Source: CAZFLM01 sp964519955
GTDB taxonomy: Bacteria; Armatimonadota; Chthonomonadetes; Chthonomonadales; CAJBBX01
Reading direction: 5' to 3'
Assembly (NCBI GenBank): GCA_964519955.1
Contig: CAZFLM010000008.1
Location: forward strand, 62,001 to 126,000
Length of the DNA stretch: 64,000 bases
Part shown: piece after piece, positions 1-7,992 of the stretch
Layout of the letters: every line of letters starts with the position of its first letter
How positions within the stretch are numbered: position 1 is the first letter of the stretch
The notes under the pieces: model-generated
What the model saw: only the letters and a program-made list of their open reading frames with translations
Told to the model about the DNA's origin: nothing
Databases searched by the model: none
Program-made: the position numbers and the translations under genes

Positions 1-311
1 TAGCGCTGGAACTCGGACTCGCCCCAGAAGAACAGGAAGACCAGGTCGTAGTTCCCAGCCAGGATCGTCGGGCGGTCACGGGTATAGCGTATCGCGAACC
101 GGAACTCGCCGGACAGGCACCCGTCCATGTCCCTCGCGGCGAAGTCGAATGCCCAGCCAGGCTGATCGGCGAGGAGCAGCACGCGAGGCACAGCGCGTAC
201 GCCCCGCTCGGATGCCGCCCGAACACGTTCGGCTGCGTTGGCCATCAGCCGGCGTCGTAGGCGGTGCACCCTCACGATCAGCTTGGGTTTCGGTACGGGG
301 AGTGGTGGCAT
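1..311 (-). CDS. Glycosyltransferase-like protein, N-terminal part only
   Basis: The reading frame runs off the left edge of the window, so only about 103 N-terminal residues are visible. After a basic Pro/Arg-rich leader, the segment VLLLADQPGWAFDFAARDM followed by an NYDLVFLFFWG stretch resembles the first beta strand and helix of GT-B glycosyltransferases, which often begin with a 'LLADRPGWAFD' type sequence. An ATG at 311 and an in-frame ATG at 245 are both possible starts; the frame is open back to the stop of the next gene at 387. The catalytic C-terminal half is not present, so the family assignment is an inference from the N-terminus alone. Confidence 0.5.
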   Translation of the reverse strand, partial: MPPLPVPKPKLIVRVHRLRRRLMANAAERVRAASERGVRAVPRVLLLADQPGWAFDFAARDMDGCLSGEFRFAIRYTRDRPTILAGNYDLVFLFFWGESEFQR

Positions 312-386
312 GAACGGCGCCTCTGGCTGGAGTCTGGCCGTGGGGCTGTCTGCTCGACGCGAGGCCAGCGGGGCCAGCGGCTTGCC

Positions 387-1079
387 TCACTCGAACGTGA
401 CGCCCCAGGCCGAGTAGAAGACCGAGCGTATGAACGGCTCGGCTGCGTTCGACGGCAGCATCCCGCTCAGCGGCGACTCGGCGAACTCTGCGAGGGTCCA
501 GACCGGGCGAGGCCATGTGCGGCCCTTCGGCGGCGCACACGTCGTGCCGAGCTTGCGCGACGTATCGCCGTTCGGGTCCATCGAGAGGAGCAGCTCGAGG
601 ATCTGGTTCATGTCGGCCAGGCGCAGCCCGGCTTCTTCGGCCTGTCCTGCCGCCGCGGCAGCCCGGAACCGGCCGGAAGCCTGCAGGAGGCGCGACTCGA
701 GCGCCTCGAGGGCCATGCGCACGCGGTCCTCGGGGGCCGACGCAGCCTGCGGCGGAGCGGCCGGCGCTGCGGGAGCTGCCTCGACCGGTGCCGACTGGGC
801 CGGCGCGGGTGGAGTCGGCGGGGCGGGCGGCTTCGGTGTGGCGCGGCGCGGCGGGCGCTTGACTGCCGGCGGAGTGGCGGGGGCAGCCTGTTCTTCCGTG
901 GCCGGCGCGGGCGGCGCGGCGTCGGTCGGGGTGGGGGCGGGCGCCTCGTCGGCCGGGCATGCGGCCGCCTCGGGCTCCGGCTCGATGGTCGACACCCCGT
1001 CGATCAGCGCGCCGAACTCGAAGGAGTCCGCCTCTCTGCGGAGGCGCTGCTGCAGCGATCGGAACCTATCCGCCCGCAC
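387..1079 (-). CDS. Hypothetical Pro/Ala-rich protein, third gene of the ParA set
   Basis: Unrecognised protein of about 230 residues. The N-terminal 35 residues (RSLQQRLRREADSFEFGALI) look helical. They are followed by about 90 residues of low-complexity Ala/Pro/Glu with a basic patch (VKRPPRRATPKPP), and then a folded-looking C-terminal domain containing RMALEALESRLLQASGRF and ending SVFYSAWGVTFE. The GTG at 1079 is preferred because a strong GGAGGAGG ribosome site lies nine bases upstream; a longer start at 1130 would overlap parA more deeply. The gene overlaps the parA stop by 14 bases, so translational coupling is likely. The disordered linker joining two small domains would suit a ParA partner or adaptor, but no ParB motif is visible. 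Confidence 0.7.
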   Translation of the reverse strand: MRADRFRSLQQRLRREADSFEFGALIDGVSTIEPEPEAAACPADEAPAPTPTDAAPPAPATEEQAAPATPPAVKRPPRRATPKPPAPPTPPAPAQSAPVEAAPAAPAAPPQAASAPEDRVRMALEALESRLLQASGRFRAAAAAGQAEEAGLRLADMNQILELLLSMDPNGDTSRKLGTTCAPPKGRTWPRPVWTLAEFAESPLSGMLPSNAAEPFIRSVFYSAWGVTFE

Positions 1080-1842
1080 GCGCGATGACCTCCTCCGCGA
1101 GCGCGTCGTAGTTCTGCGCCCCGGACGCACGCCGGTCGAACAAGATAATCGGCATCCCCTCGACCTCGGACTCCGAGAGGCGCACGTTCTTGTGGATCAC
1201 GGTCTCAAACACCTTGTCGCCGAACCGCTCCCGGATCTCCGCCGCGATGGTCTGGTGCAGCCTGGTGCCGCGCTCAACCATCGTCAGCAGCACGCCCAGC
1301 AGCTCCACCTTGAACCGGAGGCTGCGCGTCAGGCGCACGATCTGCTTGTTCAGCGTGTCCATACCGGCGAACGCGTAGAACTTCGGCTCGGTCGGGATCA
1401 GCAGGTGGCTGCTCGCTACGATGGCGTTCTCGGTCAGCGTGCCCAGCGACGGCGGGCAGTCGATGAGGATCCAATCGTACTTGTGGGCCGCGTCCAGCGA
1501 CTCCAGAGCGTTGCGAAGCCGGTACGCCTTGTCGGCCATCGGCGTCAGCATCACCTCGGTGTTCGCCAGGTCGAGGTGGCCGGGCGCCAGGAAGAGCGGC
1601 AGGTCCGAGATCTGGACCAGGATCGTCGAGAGGGGACACTCGTCTGGGTCCAGCAGCACGTTGTGCAGCGCCGTCGGAAGGGTGTACCACTCCACGCCAA
1701 GGCCGAGCGTCAAGTTGGCCTGCGGGTCCAGGTCGATCAGGAGCGTGCGGTAGCCGCGCGAGGCGAGGCAGGCGCCGAGGTTGGCGGTGGTCGTGGTCTT
1801 GGCCACGCCGCCCTTCTGGTTCACGATGGCGACGATGTTCAT
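1066..1842 (-). CDS. ParA/MinD-family partitioning or positioning ATPase
   Basis: A 258-residue ParA-type ATPase. The deviant Walker A KGGVAKTTTT lies at residues 10-19 with both signature lysines, LIDLDPQAN follows near 35-43, and the Walker B-like ILIDCPPSLG is near residue 120. Proteins of this family dimerise on ATP, bind DNA non-specifically and move or position chromosomes, plasmids or protein cargo. The length fits the short ParA/Soj class without an N-terminal HTH. The start ATG overlaps the stop of the upstream gene (ATGA), and the next gene overlaps its end, so the three form one operon. No parB or parS-like gene is present nearby, so cargo positioning is as plausible as DNA segregation. 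Confidence 0.9.
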   Translation of the reverse strand: MNIVAIVNQKGGVAKTTTTANLGACLASRGYRTLLIDLDPQANLTLGLGVEWYTLPTALHNVLLDPDECPLSTILVQISDLPLFLAPGHLDLANTEVMLTPMADKAYRLRNALESLDAAHKYDWILIDCPPSLGTLTENAIVASSHLLIPTEPKFYAFAGMDTLNKQIVRLTRSLRFKVELLGVLLTMVERGTRLHQTIAAEIRERFGDKVFETVIHKNVRLSESEVEGMPIILFDRRASGAQNYDALAEEVIARAGG

Positions 1843-2645
1843 CGGGCATCCGCCTGGGCGCCGTCCGCGCCGGTCTGAGCGAGTTGCAGTCGCGAGGCGT
1901 CCACGGTCAGAGTGCCGAGGGGGTTGTAGCAGGTCCGCGGCCGGAGCTGCACCTGGCGGCTCGCACCCATCGGGCGTCCGGAGACGACGAAGATGCCGTT
2001 GCGCAGGTCGTCGAGGAACGCCATGTACTCCTCCGACGCGTCCTGGTCCTCGTGAATGCGCAAGCGGGTCAGCTCGACGATGGTCCTCCAGAGCTGCGTG
2101 GAGGGGTCCACCGCCCGGTCGCCGCGGCGGAACTGCACCAGATCGCCGATGCAGAAGGGGTTGCCCCACGGGTCGCCGACCGGGCACCACTCTGTCGTGT
2201 CGGCGTCGGTGACGGTGGGCATGCCGAAGGTCACACGATGCTCGCCGCGGCGCACGGGGTAGCAGAGGCCGCGCCCGTTGCCGTCGTCCGCGAACATGGC
2301 GATCGCGAGGACCTCGTTGTCGTCGGGGCACATCGTCGCTGGCGAGCGGAACACGAGGCGGTCGGCGGTCTGCGCGGCCTGCGAGATGACAGCGTAGGCG
2401 ACAGCGCGCTTGTCGCGCACGAACCGGCGGGCTTCCTCGAACGCGGCCTGGATGCCGTCGTTCGAGTCCCACTCCAGCGCCACGGCATCGACGCCCGCGG
2501 TCGCCGTGAAGGCGAGCACCGTCGGGCGGATGTTGCCGGCCTTGAGGAGGCTGCTGGTCGCGCCGATGTCGAGGAGGGCGAACTCCCCTTCGAAGTTGAA
2601 CTCCTGGTCCGCCAAGCCGTCGCTCCCTTGCCGCGTACCGGGCAT
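1839..2645 (-). CDS. Hypothetical protein, first gene of the ParA operon
   Basis: A 268-residue protein that I do not recognise. It starts near MPGTRQGSDGLADQEF and continues into a mixed alpha/beta region (FALLDIGATSSLLKAGN, TATAGVDAVALEWDS, then DRLVFRSPATMCPDDNEV). Runs of alternating hydrophobic residues suggest a soluble globular fold, and there is no signal peptide or membrane segment. The ATG at 2645 was chosen because longer starts lie at or upstream of the predicted transcription start (promoter -10 at 2724-2729). Its stop overlaps the parA start (ATGA). Co-transcription with parA suggests a shared role, which cannot be defined from sequence alone. Confidence 0.65.
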   Translation of the reverse strand: MPGTRQGSDGLADQEFNFEGEFALLDIGATSSLLKAGNIRPTVLAFTATAGVDAVALEWDSNDGIQAAFEEARRFVRDKRAVAYAVISQAAQTADRLVFRSPATMCPDDNEVLAIAMFADDGNGRGLCYPVRRGEHRVTFGMPTVTDADTTEWCPVGDPWGNPFCIGDLVQFRRGDRAVDPSTQLWRTIVELTRLRIHEDQDASEEYMAFLDDLRNGIFVVSGRPMGASRQVQLRPRTCYNPLGTLTVDASRLQLAQTGADGAQADAR

Positions 2646-2723
2646 GGCCCCGGGGAGATGACCGCGCCGTTCGCGTCCCGGCGACGGCAATCCCCGCCGC
2701 CAATCGGCCCGCCGCGGAAGCTC

Positions 2724-2753
2724 ATTGTAGACACTCGACGGCCAGGATGTCAA
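2724..2753 (-). promoter_or_regulatory. Sigma70-type promoter for the ParA operon
   Basis: On the minus strand the sequence reads TTGACA (2753-2748), an 18-base spacer, then TACAAT (2729-2724). This is a near-consensus promoter pointing left into the 2645-387 gene set. It sits back to back with the rightward promoter at 2798, so the two transcription units diverge from a gap of about 45 bases. Confidence 0.75.
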
Positions 2754-2797
2754 GCTAGGAAAGCCGACCTTGCTCGCTATCGCGAGCCCGCCCAGCC

Positions 2798-2826
2798 TTG
2801 ACAGGCGCGACCGGTGCGACTATCCT
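2798..2826 (+). promoter_or_regulatory. Sigma70-type promoter for the STAND ATPase gene
   Basis: TTGACA (2798-2803), 17 bases, TATCCT (2821-2826), about 72 bases before the ATG at 2898. It rules out the upstream in-frame start at 2814, which lies inside the promoter. Confidence 0.7.
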
Positions 2827-2897
2827 GTGCGGGGCAGGTCCGCGCCGCCACCCGACAGCGTGTGCCACCCGATCCTGGCTCCCGACGGTCCACCCGA

Positions 2898-5066
2898 ATG
2901 CCACTCGAACCGCTCATCGCCCACCCGCTGCCGGCCGCGCCAGCCTTCACGGGCCGCGAGGCCGAGTTGAACGCCCTCCGCGAGTTCTGGGGGCGGCCCA
3001 ACGGCGTCCTCTCCCTCGTCGGACTCGGCGGCGCGGGCAAGACGGCCCTGGCGCAGGAGTTCGTCGAGCGCATCCTTCCCCGCGATCCTCCGGACACCCT
3101 CGTCGTGTGGAGCTTCTACGACGAGCCGGACGCGAACGCCTTCCTGCAGGCATCGTGGCGCTACCTGACCGGCGACGCGACTGGCGATGCCCGCGGCGCG
3201 GGGTGGTTCCACCTGCTGAAGGAGGCCCTGAGCGACGGGCGCCGGCACCTCTTCGTGCTGGATGGGCTCGAGCGCGTGCAGCACCAGCACACCGACGCCA
3301 CCGGCATCTACGGCGAGATGGAGGACCCGCTGCTGCGCGGCTTCCTCTCCCGCATCGCCGCCGGCACCGGCCGCGCCAAGGCCATTATCACGACCCGCTT
3401 CCCCGTCGCCGACGTCGAGCGCTGGCGCGACCGGGGCTACACTCTGATCGATGTCGACGCCCTCACCCGCGACTCCGCGCGCCGGCTCCTGCGCTCCCAC
3501 GGCGTCCGCGGTGACGACGCGGTCCTCGACCGGCTGACCGACCTGTACGGCGGGCACGCGCTCACCCTCGACCTGCTGGGCGGCGCGCTGAGCCGGTTCT
3601 TCGGCGCGTCCTCGGTGCCCGTGCTGGAGCCGGCCGCCCCCGCCGAGGAGGGCATCAGCCCACAGGAAGCCCGCCTGGCCGCCGTCCTGCGCCTCTACGA
3701 GCGCCACCTGCCGAAGGCCGAGCTGGCCCTGCTCTGCAGGCTCTGCATCTTCCGCTTCGGCGTGGATGCAGAGGCCCTCTGGAGCATCTTCCTGGCGCCG
3801 GGACGTGAGGCCGTCGCGGGAGACATGGTGGGCCTGAGCGCGTCCGCACTCGAGGCGGGGCTCGCGAACCTCGTGGCGGCTCACCTGACGCTCCGCGACC
3901 AGCGAGGGCGATTCACCATCCACCCCGCTGTGCGCGACCACTTCTACCGCCTTTTCCGCGAGCCCGCCATCCTGCACGAAGCCGTGCGCGAGCACTACAG
4001 CTCGCTCACCAGCCGGCCCGGCATCGGCCTGCCCAGCGACAAGGCCACCCTCGACCTGCTCGAGGAGTTGATCTACCACGCCATCCACAGCGGCAACGTG
4101 GCGGAGGCGGTCGAGGTCTACCGGCACCGCCTGGGCGGGAACGACCACCTGAACGCGCACCTGGGCGAGTACGTGCGCACGCACCGCATTCTGCGCGCCT
4201 TCCGCGAGTGCCCGGATCCGAGCGCCATGTACCACTGCCTGCGCGCGTTTGGCCGGTTCGCCGAGGCCTTGCAGTGGCGCCCGCGCAACAGCTACATCCG
4301 CCTCTTGAGCGGCGAGTTGGCGCCCCTGCGAGAGGACCGCGCCGACGCGACGCGGCGCTTCGCTCAGTTCCTGCAGGGCGAGCCTGTCGAGATCCCGGAC
4401 CGCAGCCCGGATATGCCGATCACCGCGGCGTCGCTCCATCTGCTCAAGGGCGCGGTCGATGAGGCGCGGCGGGTGGCCGCCACCGAGAAGGAAGTCTCCC
4501 TCTATCAGGACGATCGCGTCCGCAACGACATGGCCCTGGCGGAGGCGGCGCGGCGGGAAGGGCGCCTGGACCAGTGCCGGGAGCTGCTCACAGCCGCGTC
4601 GTCCTGGGTCCTGAACTCCGGTTCGCAGGAGCACCTGGCCTGCCTGCACCTGGCCCGCGCGCGCCTGGCCATCGACGAGGGCAGCGTCCGCGCGGCCAGG
4701 GCCGCCCTCGACGAGGGGCTCCACACGTCGGAGGAGTGCGGCTTCGGCCTGTTGACGGTCGATCTGCTCTGTGAGAAGGCTCGTCTGGCGATGCAGTGCG
4801 CCGAGTGGGTATCGGCCGAGGAGGCGGCCCGGCGGTCGATCGGCATCGCGGCTGAGGCAGTGTGCCGCTATGCGTGGGGCGAGGCGCAGGCGCGGCATCT
4901 GCTCGGCGAGGCGCTGGCAGGGCAGGGCAGGTACGCCGAGGCGGTGGAGGCTTACGCGGGCGCCCTGGCCATCCGCCGTCGCATCGGCGACCACGCCGCG
5001 ATGGCGACGGAGCGCGCGATGAGAGCGGCGGCCGCACGGCTGCCGGACGCGCCCGCGGGCAACTGA
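2898..5066 (+). CDS. STAND (NB-ARC-like) ATPase with TPR-like C-terminus
   Basis: A 722-residue signalling ATPase. FTGREAELNALREFWG (residues 17-32) is the linker that usually precedes the nucleotide-binding domain of STAND proteins. Walker A is GLGGAGKT (42-49), and LFVLDGLERV is the Walker B region. A winged-helix-like segment follows, ending near IHPAVRDHFYRLF. The last 300 residues are Ala/Leu/Arg-rich helical repeats (for example QGRYAEAVEAYAGALAIRRR) typical of tetratricopeptide repeats. Such proteins act as ATP-driven switches in regulation, defence or cell death. There is no obvious N-terminal effector domain, so the output is unknown. It is transcribed divergently from the ParA operon. 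Confidence 0.85.
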   Translation: MPLEPLIAHPLPAAPAFTGREAELNALREFWGRPNGVLSLVGLGGAGKTALAQEFVERILPRDPPDTLVVWSFYDEPDANAFLQASWRYLTGDATGDARGAGWFHLLKEALSDGRRHLFVLDGLERVQHQHTDATGIYGEMEDPLLRGFLSRIAAGTGRAKAIITTRFPVADVERWRDRGYTLIDVDALTRDSARRLLRSHGVRGDDAVLDRLTDLYGGHALTLDLLGGALSRFFGASSVPVLEPAAPAEEGISPQEARLAAVLRLYERHLPKAELALLCRLCIFRFGVDAEALWSIFLAPGREAVAGDMVGLSASALEAGLANLVAAHLTLRDQRGRFTIHPAVRDHFYRLFREPAILHEAVREHYSSLTSRPGIGLPSDKATLDLLEELIYHAIHSGNVAEAVEVYRHRLGGNDHLNAHLGEYVRTHRILRAFRECPDPSAMYHCLRAFGRFAEALQWRPRNSYIRLLSGELAPLREDRADATRRFAQFLQGEPVEIPDRSPDMPITAASLHLLKGAVDEARRVAATEKEVSLYQDDRVRNDMALAEAARREGRLDQCRELLTAASSWVLNSGSQEHLACLHLARARLAIDEGSVRAARAALDEGLHTSEECGFGLLTVDLLCEKARLAMQCAEWVSAEEAARRSIGIAAEAVCRYAWGEAQARHLLGEALAGQGRYAEAVEAYAGALAIRRRIGDHAAMATERAMRAAAARLPDAPAGN

Positions 5067-5113
5067 CGCGCGCCGTGCGCGGCCCGGTGCCGTGTGTAGC
5101 CAACCACGCCTAG

Positions 5114-5186
5114 GTTGCCGCGGTCGTCTGAGTCCGCGACGGCGGACTTCGTGCTGCTCTGAGGCGCGGATACATCAGTCGGCGGC
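5114..5186 (+). repeat. Interspersed repeat, family B (contains AGTCCGC..GCGGACT)
   Basis: About 73 bases that align with 44074-44148 at roughly three quarters identity (GTTGCCG.GGTCGT, AGTCCGCG.CGGCGGACTT, then GCGGATACATCAGTCGGC versus GCGAATTCATTCGCCGGC). A shorter inverted relative lies at 18493-18553. The core AGTCCGC/GCGGACT is palindromic, as in REP-like elements. It occupies the intergenic gap before the Gfo/Idh gene. Confidence 0.6.
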
Positions 5187-5314
5187 CCCGGTTCGGGGTG
5201 ACGACGCAGGGGCTCCATCATAGTGAGACGCGCACCCCATCGGCGATACGTGCAGGAGTTCCGGCGCGCGCGGAGAAGAACGGACCACGAGTTCACGACA
5301 GGTGGAGGGTGGCG

Positions 5315-6334
5315 ATGGACAAGATCGGTGTAGCAGTGTCGGGCGCCGGGTGGGTCTCCGGCGAGCACATCAAAGCCTATGTCAACAATCCGGCGGCTCG
5401 GTTCGTGGGCATGTACAGCCGGCGCCCCGAGTCCGCTAAGGCGCGTCTGGCCGAACTGGGCGTGGTCGGCGCGCGCGTCTACGATAGCTACGAGCAGCTC
5501 CTGGCGGACCCGAAGGTGCAGGCGGTCTCCATCTGCTCGCCGCCGAACATTCATCCGCAGCAGACCATCGCGGCGGCTGAGGCCGGCAAGCATATCCTCA
5601 TCGAGAAGTCGGTCGCCAACGACATCGACAGCCTGCGGGCGATGTGCGCCGCGGTCGAGAAGGCCGGCGTCAAGACGGTCGTCAGCTTCGTGCTGCGCTG
5701 GAACCCCGAGTTCGTTTGGATCCGCCGCATGCTGGAGGAGGGCGCCATCGGTCCCGTGTTCTACGCCGAGGTCGACTACTGGCACAACATCGGCCCGCAG
5801 TACGTGCAGTACGCGTGGAACGTCAAGAAGGAGATCGCGGGCGACGTGCTGCTCTCCGCGGGCTGCCACGCGGTCGACGCGATCCGCTGGTTCCTGGGCG
5901 ATGAGGTCGTCGAGGTCTCCGCGGTCTCCAACAAGCGAAACCCGGAGTACGAGTACGACACCAACCTCATCGGGCTGCTGAAGTTCGCCGGCGGCGCCAT
6001 CGGCAAGGTGTCTGCGAGCTTCGACGTGCGGTCGCCCTACGCGTTCAACATCGACCTGCTGGGCGAGAAGGGCACCATCCGCGACAACCACATCTACGCC
6101 AAGGACTTCTTCGCCGGCCAGACCAACTGGATCGAGGTGCCCACCATTCGCCCCGACAGCGGCGACGTGACGCACCACCCGTTCCTCGGCGAGATCGACC
6201 ACTTCCTCGACTGCATCGCGACGGGCCGCGAGTCGCACATCAACCTCGCCGACGCGGCGCGCACGCACGAGGTCTGCTACGCCCTCGTCATGGCAGCCGC
6301 CGAGGGCCGCACCGTCAAGATCGCCGAGCTGTAG
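5315..6334 (+). CDS. Gfo/Idh/MocA-family NAD(P)-dependent sugar oxidoreductase
   Basis: A 339-residue oxidoreductase. The N-terminal Rossmann motif GAGWVSGEHIKAY (near residues 10-22) binds NAD(P). The catalytic lysine lies in the EKSVAND segment (EKP in most members), and SAGCHAVDAIRWFLGD supplies the usual catalytic His. The C-terminal half is the alpha/beta substrate domain. Relatives oxidise or epimerise hydroxyls of inositols, sugar acids and sugars. The ATG at 5315 follows a GGTGGAGGGT ribosome site. The downstream gene encodes a glucosamine-phosphate deaminase-like protein, so the pair probably handles a (possibly amino) sugar. The exact substrate cannot be read from the sequence. Confidence 0.9.
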   Translation: MDKIGVAVSGAGWVSGEHIKAYVNNPAARFVGMYSRRPESAKARLAELGVVGARVYDSYEQLLADPKVQAVSICSPPNIHPQQTIAAAEAGKHILIEKSVANDIDSLRAMCAAVEKAGVKTVVSFVLRWNPEFVWIRRMLEEGAIGPVFYAEVDYWHNIGPQYVQYAWNVKKEIAGDVLLSAGCHAVDAIRWFLGDEVVEVSAVSNKRNPEYEYDTNLIGLLKFAGGAIGKVSASFDVRSPYAFNIDLLGEKGTIRDNHIYAKDFFAGQTNWIEVPTIRPDSGDVTHHPFLGEIDHFLDCIATGRESHINLADAARTHEVCYALVMAAAEGRTVKIAEL

Positions 6335-6360
6335 ACGCGAGCCGGCCGCGGGGCTGTACG

Positions 6361-6392
6361 GACGGGCACGGAGGCCCATCCCACCACGACGG
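6361..6392 (+). repeat. Interspersed repeat, family A, single copy
   Basis: GACGGGCACGGAGGCCCATC followed by CCACCACGACGG is the reverse complement of the unit tandemly repeated at 32478-32713, and matches another single copy at 41720-41752. It lies in the gap between the Gfo/Idh and NagB-like genes. Confidence 0.8.
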
Positions 6393-6445
6393 TCCTGCGC
6401 GGTTCGGGCTGGAATGACGCCCGTCACTACCCTAGAGGAAACACC

Positions 6446-7360
6446 ATGTTCACCTACGATCTGGCGAAGTTCATCGCCTTTCGGGACCTGGCCGCCTGCG
6501 AGCGCGTCCGGGCCATCAAGCGCGCCGACCTGACCAAGCACCCGAACCCCGACTTCCACGTGCGCATCAGCGACGACCCGGCGCAGTTCTACTTCGACTT
6601 CGCGCTGGACATCGTCAACCGCATCAAGCAGGCGCGCGACGAGGGCCGCACGTTCGTCGGCATCTTCCCCGTCGGCCCCATGCCGCAGTACCAGTTCGCC
6701 GCCAAGCTCATCAACGAGACGAACCTCTCGATGAGCCACGTGCACACGTTCAACATGGACGAGTACGCCGACCAGGACGGGAACACGGCGCCTCTCGATT
6801 GGCCGGGCTCCTTCCAGAAGGCCATGTGGGCCAGCTTCTTCAGCTTGATCCGCCCCGAGCTGCGCCCGCCGGACGCGCAGATCCACTTCCCGACCAAGGA
6901 GGCTCTGCCGGACTACGGTCAGCGCCTGGCGGACCTGGGCGGCGCGGACGTGTGCTATGGTGGTATCGGCTGGTGCGGGCACATCGCGTTCTGGGAGGCC
7001 GACCTGGGCTTCGAGTTCGGCGACGACCTCGACGCCTACATGAAGGCAGGCCCGCGCTGCGTCGAGCTGACGCCCATGACCATCATGCAGAACGCGCTGC
7101 ACTCGTTCGGCGGCGACTGGTCGTGGGTGCCGCCCAAGGCCAACACGATTGGCCCGGCGCAGATCGTCGGCGCGCGGCATCGCTCGTTCTGGCTGGATGG
7201 CGACCTCGGCGGCGGCGTCTCGTGGCAGCGGTTCATCGCGCGGCTCGTGGCGTTCGGCCCGGTCAACACGCTCGTGCCGGGGTCCATCCTGCAGACGGCG
7301 CGCACGGACTACACGATCCTCGGCAACGTCGCGGACGATGTCGAAATCCACATGTCGTAG
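6446..7360 (+). CDS. Glucosamine-6-phosphate deaminase-like protein (NagB family)
   Basis: A 304-residue member of the NagB/sugar isomerase fold. THVHTFNMDEYAD-like (HTFNMDEYADQDGN) and GGIGWCGHIAFWEADLGFEF correspond to the NagB motifs FNMDEY and GIG.DGHIAFNEP. In the second motif the catalytic Asp position is Cys (GWCGHIAF), and Glu-Ala replaces Glu-Pro. The family opens and deaminates or isomerises amino-sugar phosphates. The substitution means the reaction may differ from classical NagB, or the protein may act on another sugar. An AGAGGAAACACC leader precedes the ATG. It follows the Gfo/Idh gene by 111 bases, which include a repeat copy, and is probably co-expressed with it. Confidence 0.75.
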   Translation: MFTYDLAKFIAFRDLAACERVRAIKRADLTKHPNPDFHVRISDDPAQFYFDFALDIVNRIKQARDEGRTFVGIFPVGPMPQYQFAAKLINETNLSMSHVHTFNMDEYADQDGNTAPLDWPGSFQKAMWASFFSLIRPELRPPDAQIHFPTKEALPDYGQRLADLGGADVCYGGIGWCGHIAFWEADLGFEFGDDLDAYMKAGPRCVELTPMTIMQNALHSFGGDWSWVPPKANTIGPAQIVGARHRSFWLDGDLGGGVSWQRFIARLVAFGPVNTLVPGSILQTARTDYTILGNVADDVEIHMS

Positions 7361-7400
7361 AAGGGGCGGGGACTTGGGACTTGGGGGCTGGGGGCGGGGG

Positions 7401-7901
7401 ATGGCTGGCGTGGTCGCGGCGGCGGCCGTGCTGGTGCTGGCGTCGGCGGGCTGCGGCCCGAAGGCGGCTTCGCCATCCTCGCCCGGTCCCGTTCCAACCG
7501 TGAAGGATGCCCCGCCGGTCGTCGACCAGGGCTACGCAACCGAGGTCGTGAGGGTCGGCGGCGACTGGAAGGTGACGATCGAGTATGTGGACGTGCTCCA
7601 CGGCGAGAAGGCGCACGACGCGGCCGTCGAGGAAGGCGCCATCAAAGAGGACGAGCCGCTGGAGGGCGACACCTACGTCCGCTCGACGGAGGACGAACCC
7701 GCGACGTTCGTTCTCGACCCGACGGCCCCCATCCTGGGCTCGACAGGTCCCGATACGCCGCCCCGCACCGTGAAGGTGGAGGAACTGGCGGAAGCCGCCA
7801 AGGCCCCCGAGGACAACCCGAAGGAGCTGAGCGACGCCGTCTTCAAGTTCACCCTCCGCGGCGACCGCATCGTGAAGATGGAAGAGGTGTACTTGCCGTA
7901 A
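7401..7901 (+). CDS. Predicted lipoprotein, unknown function
   Basis: A 166-residue exported protein. The N-terminus MAGVVAAAAVLVLASAGC is a lipoprotein signal with lipobox ASAGC, so the mature protein would be lipid-anchored at Cys-18. The mature part is acidic and Pro-rich, with VGGDWKVTIEYVDVLHGEKAH and FTLRGDRIVKMEEVYLP at the end, which suggests a small beta domain. The start ATG directly follows a purine-rich GGGGCGGGGG run that may serve as the ribosome site. No family was recognised. It sits between sugar genes and a secreted propeller protein. Confidence 0.75.
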   Translation: MAGVVAAAAVLVLASAGCGPKAASPSSPGPVPTVKDAPPVVDQGYATEVVRVGGDWKVTIEYVDVLHGEKAHDAAVEEGAIKEDEPLEGDTYVRSTEDEPATFVLDPTAPILGSTGPDTPPRTVKVEELAEAAKAPEDNPKELSDAVFKFTLRGDRIVKMEEVYLP

Positions 7902-7919
7902 CGGCGGGTATCGGGTGTC

Positions 7920-7961
7920 GGGTACTGGGTGCTGGGTACCGGCACCCAGCACCCAGTACCC
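7920..7961 (+). terminator. Perfect 18-bp inverted repeat after the lipoprotein gene
   Basis: Arms at 7920-7937 (GGGTACTGGGTGCTGGGT) and 7944-7961 are exact reverse complements with a 6-base loop, just after the stop at 7901. There is no T-run. The arms are built from iterated GGGT(A/G)CT-like words, and similar words continue on both sides (7906-7978). It could terminate transcription or could be a repetitive element. Confidence 0.55.
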
Positions 7962-7992
7962 AGCACCCAGCACCCGCCCTTAGGAGGTCCCC

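Noticed and set aside
387..1130. Longer start for the third gene of the ParA set
   Set aside because: A strong ribosome site supports the GTG at 1079; the extra N-terminal residues would overlap parA by 64 bases.
2820..4994. Long open frame on the minus strand opposite the STAND gene
   Set aside because: High GC leaves long antisense frames open; the plus-strand protein has Walker motifs and a promoter, while the antisense product is low-complexity Arg/Ala/Gln/Glu.
4952..7351. Long minus-strand open frame opposite the Gfo/Idh and NagB-like genes
   Set aside because: Antisense of two clear enzyme genes; the composition is Arg/Val/Asp/Ala-rich without motifs.
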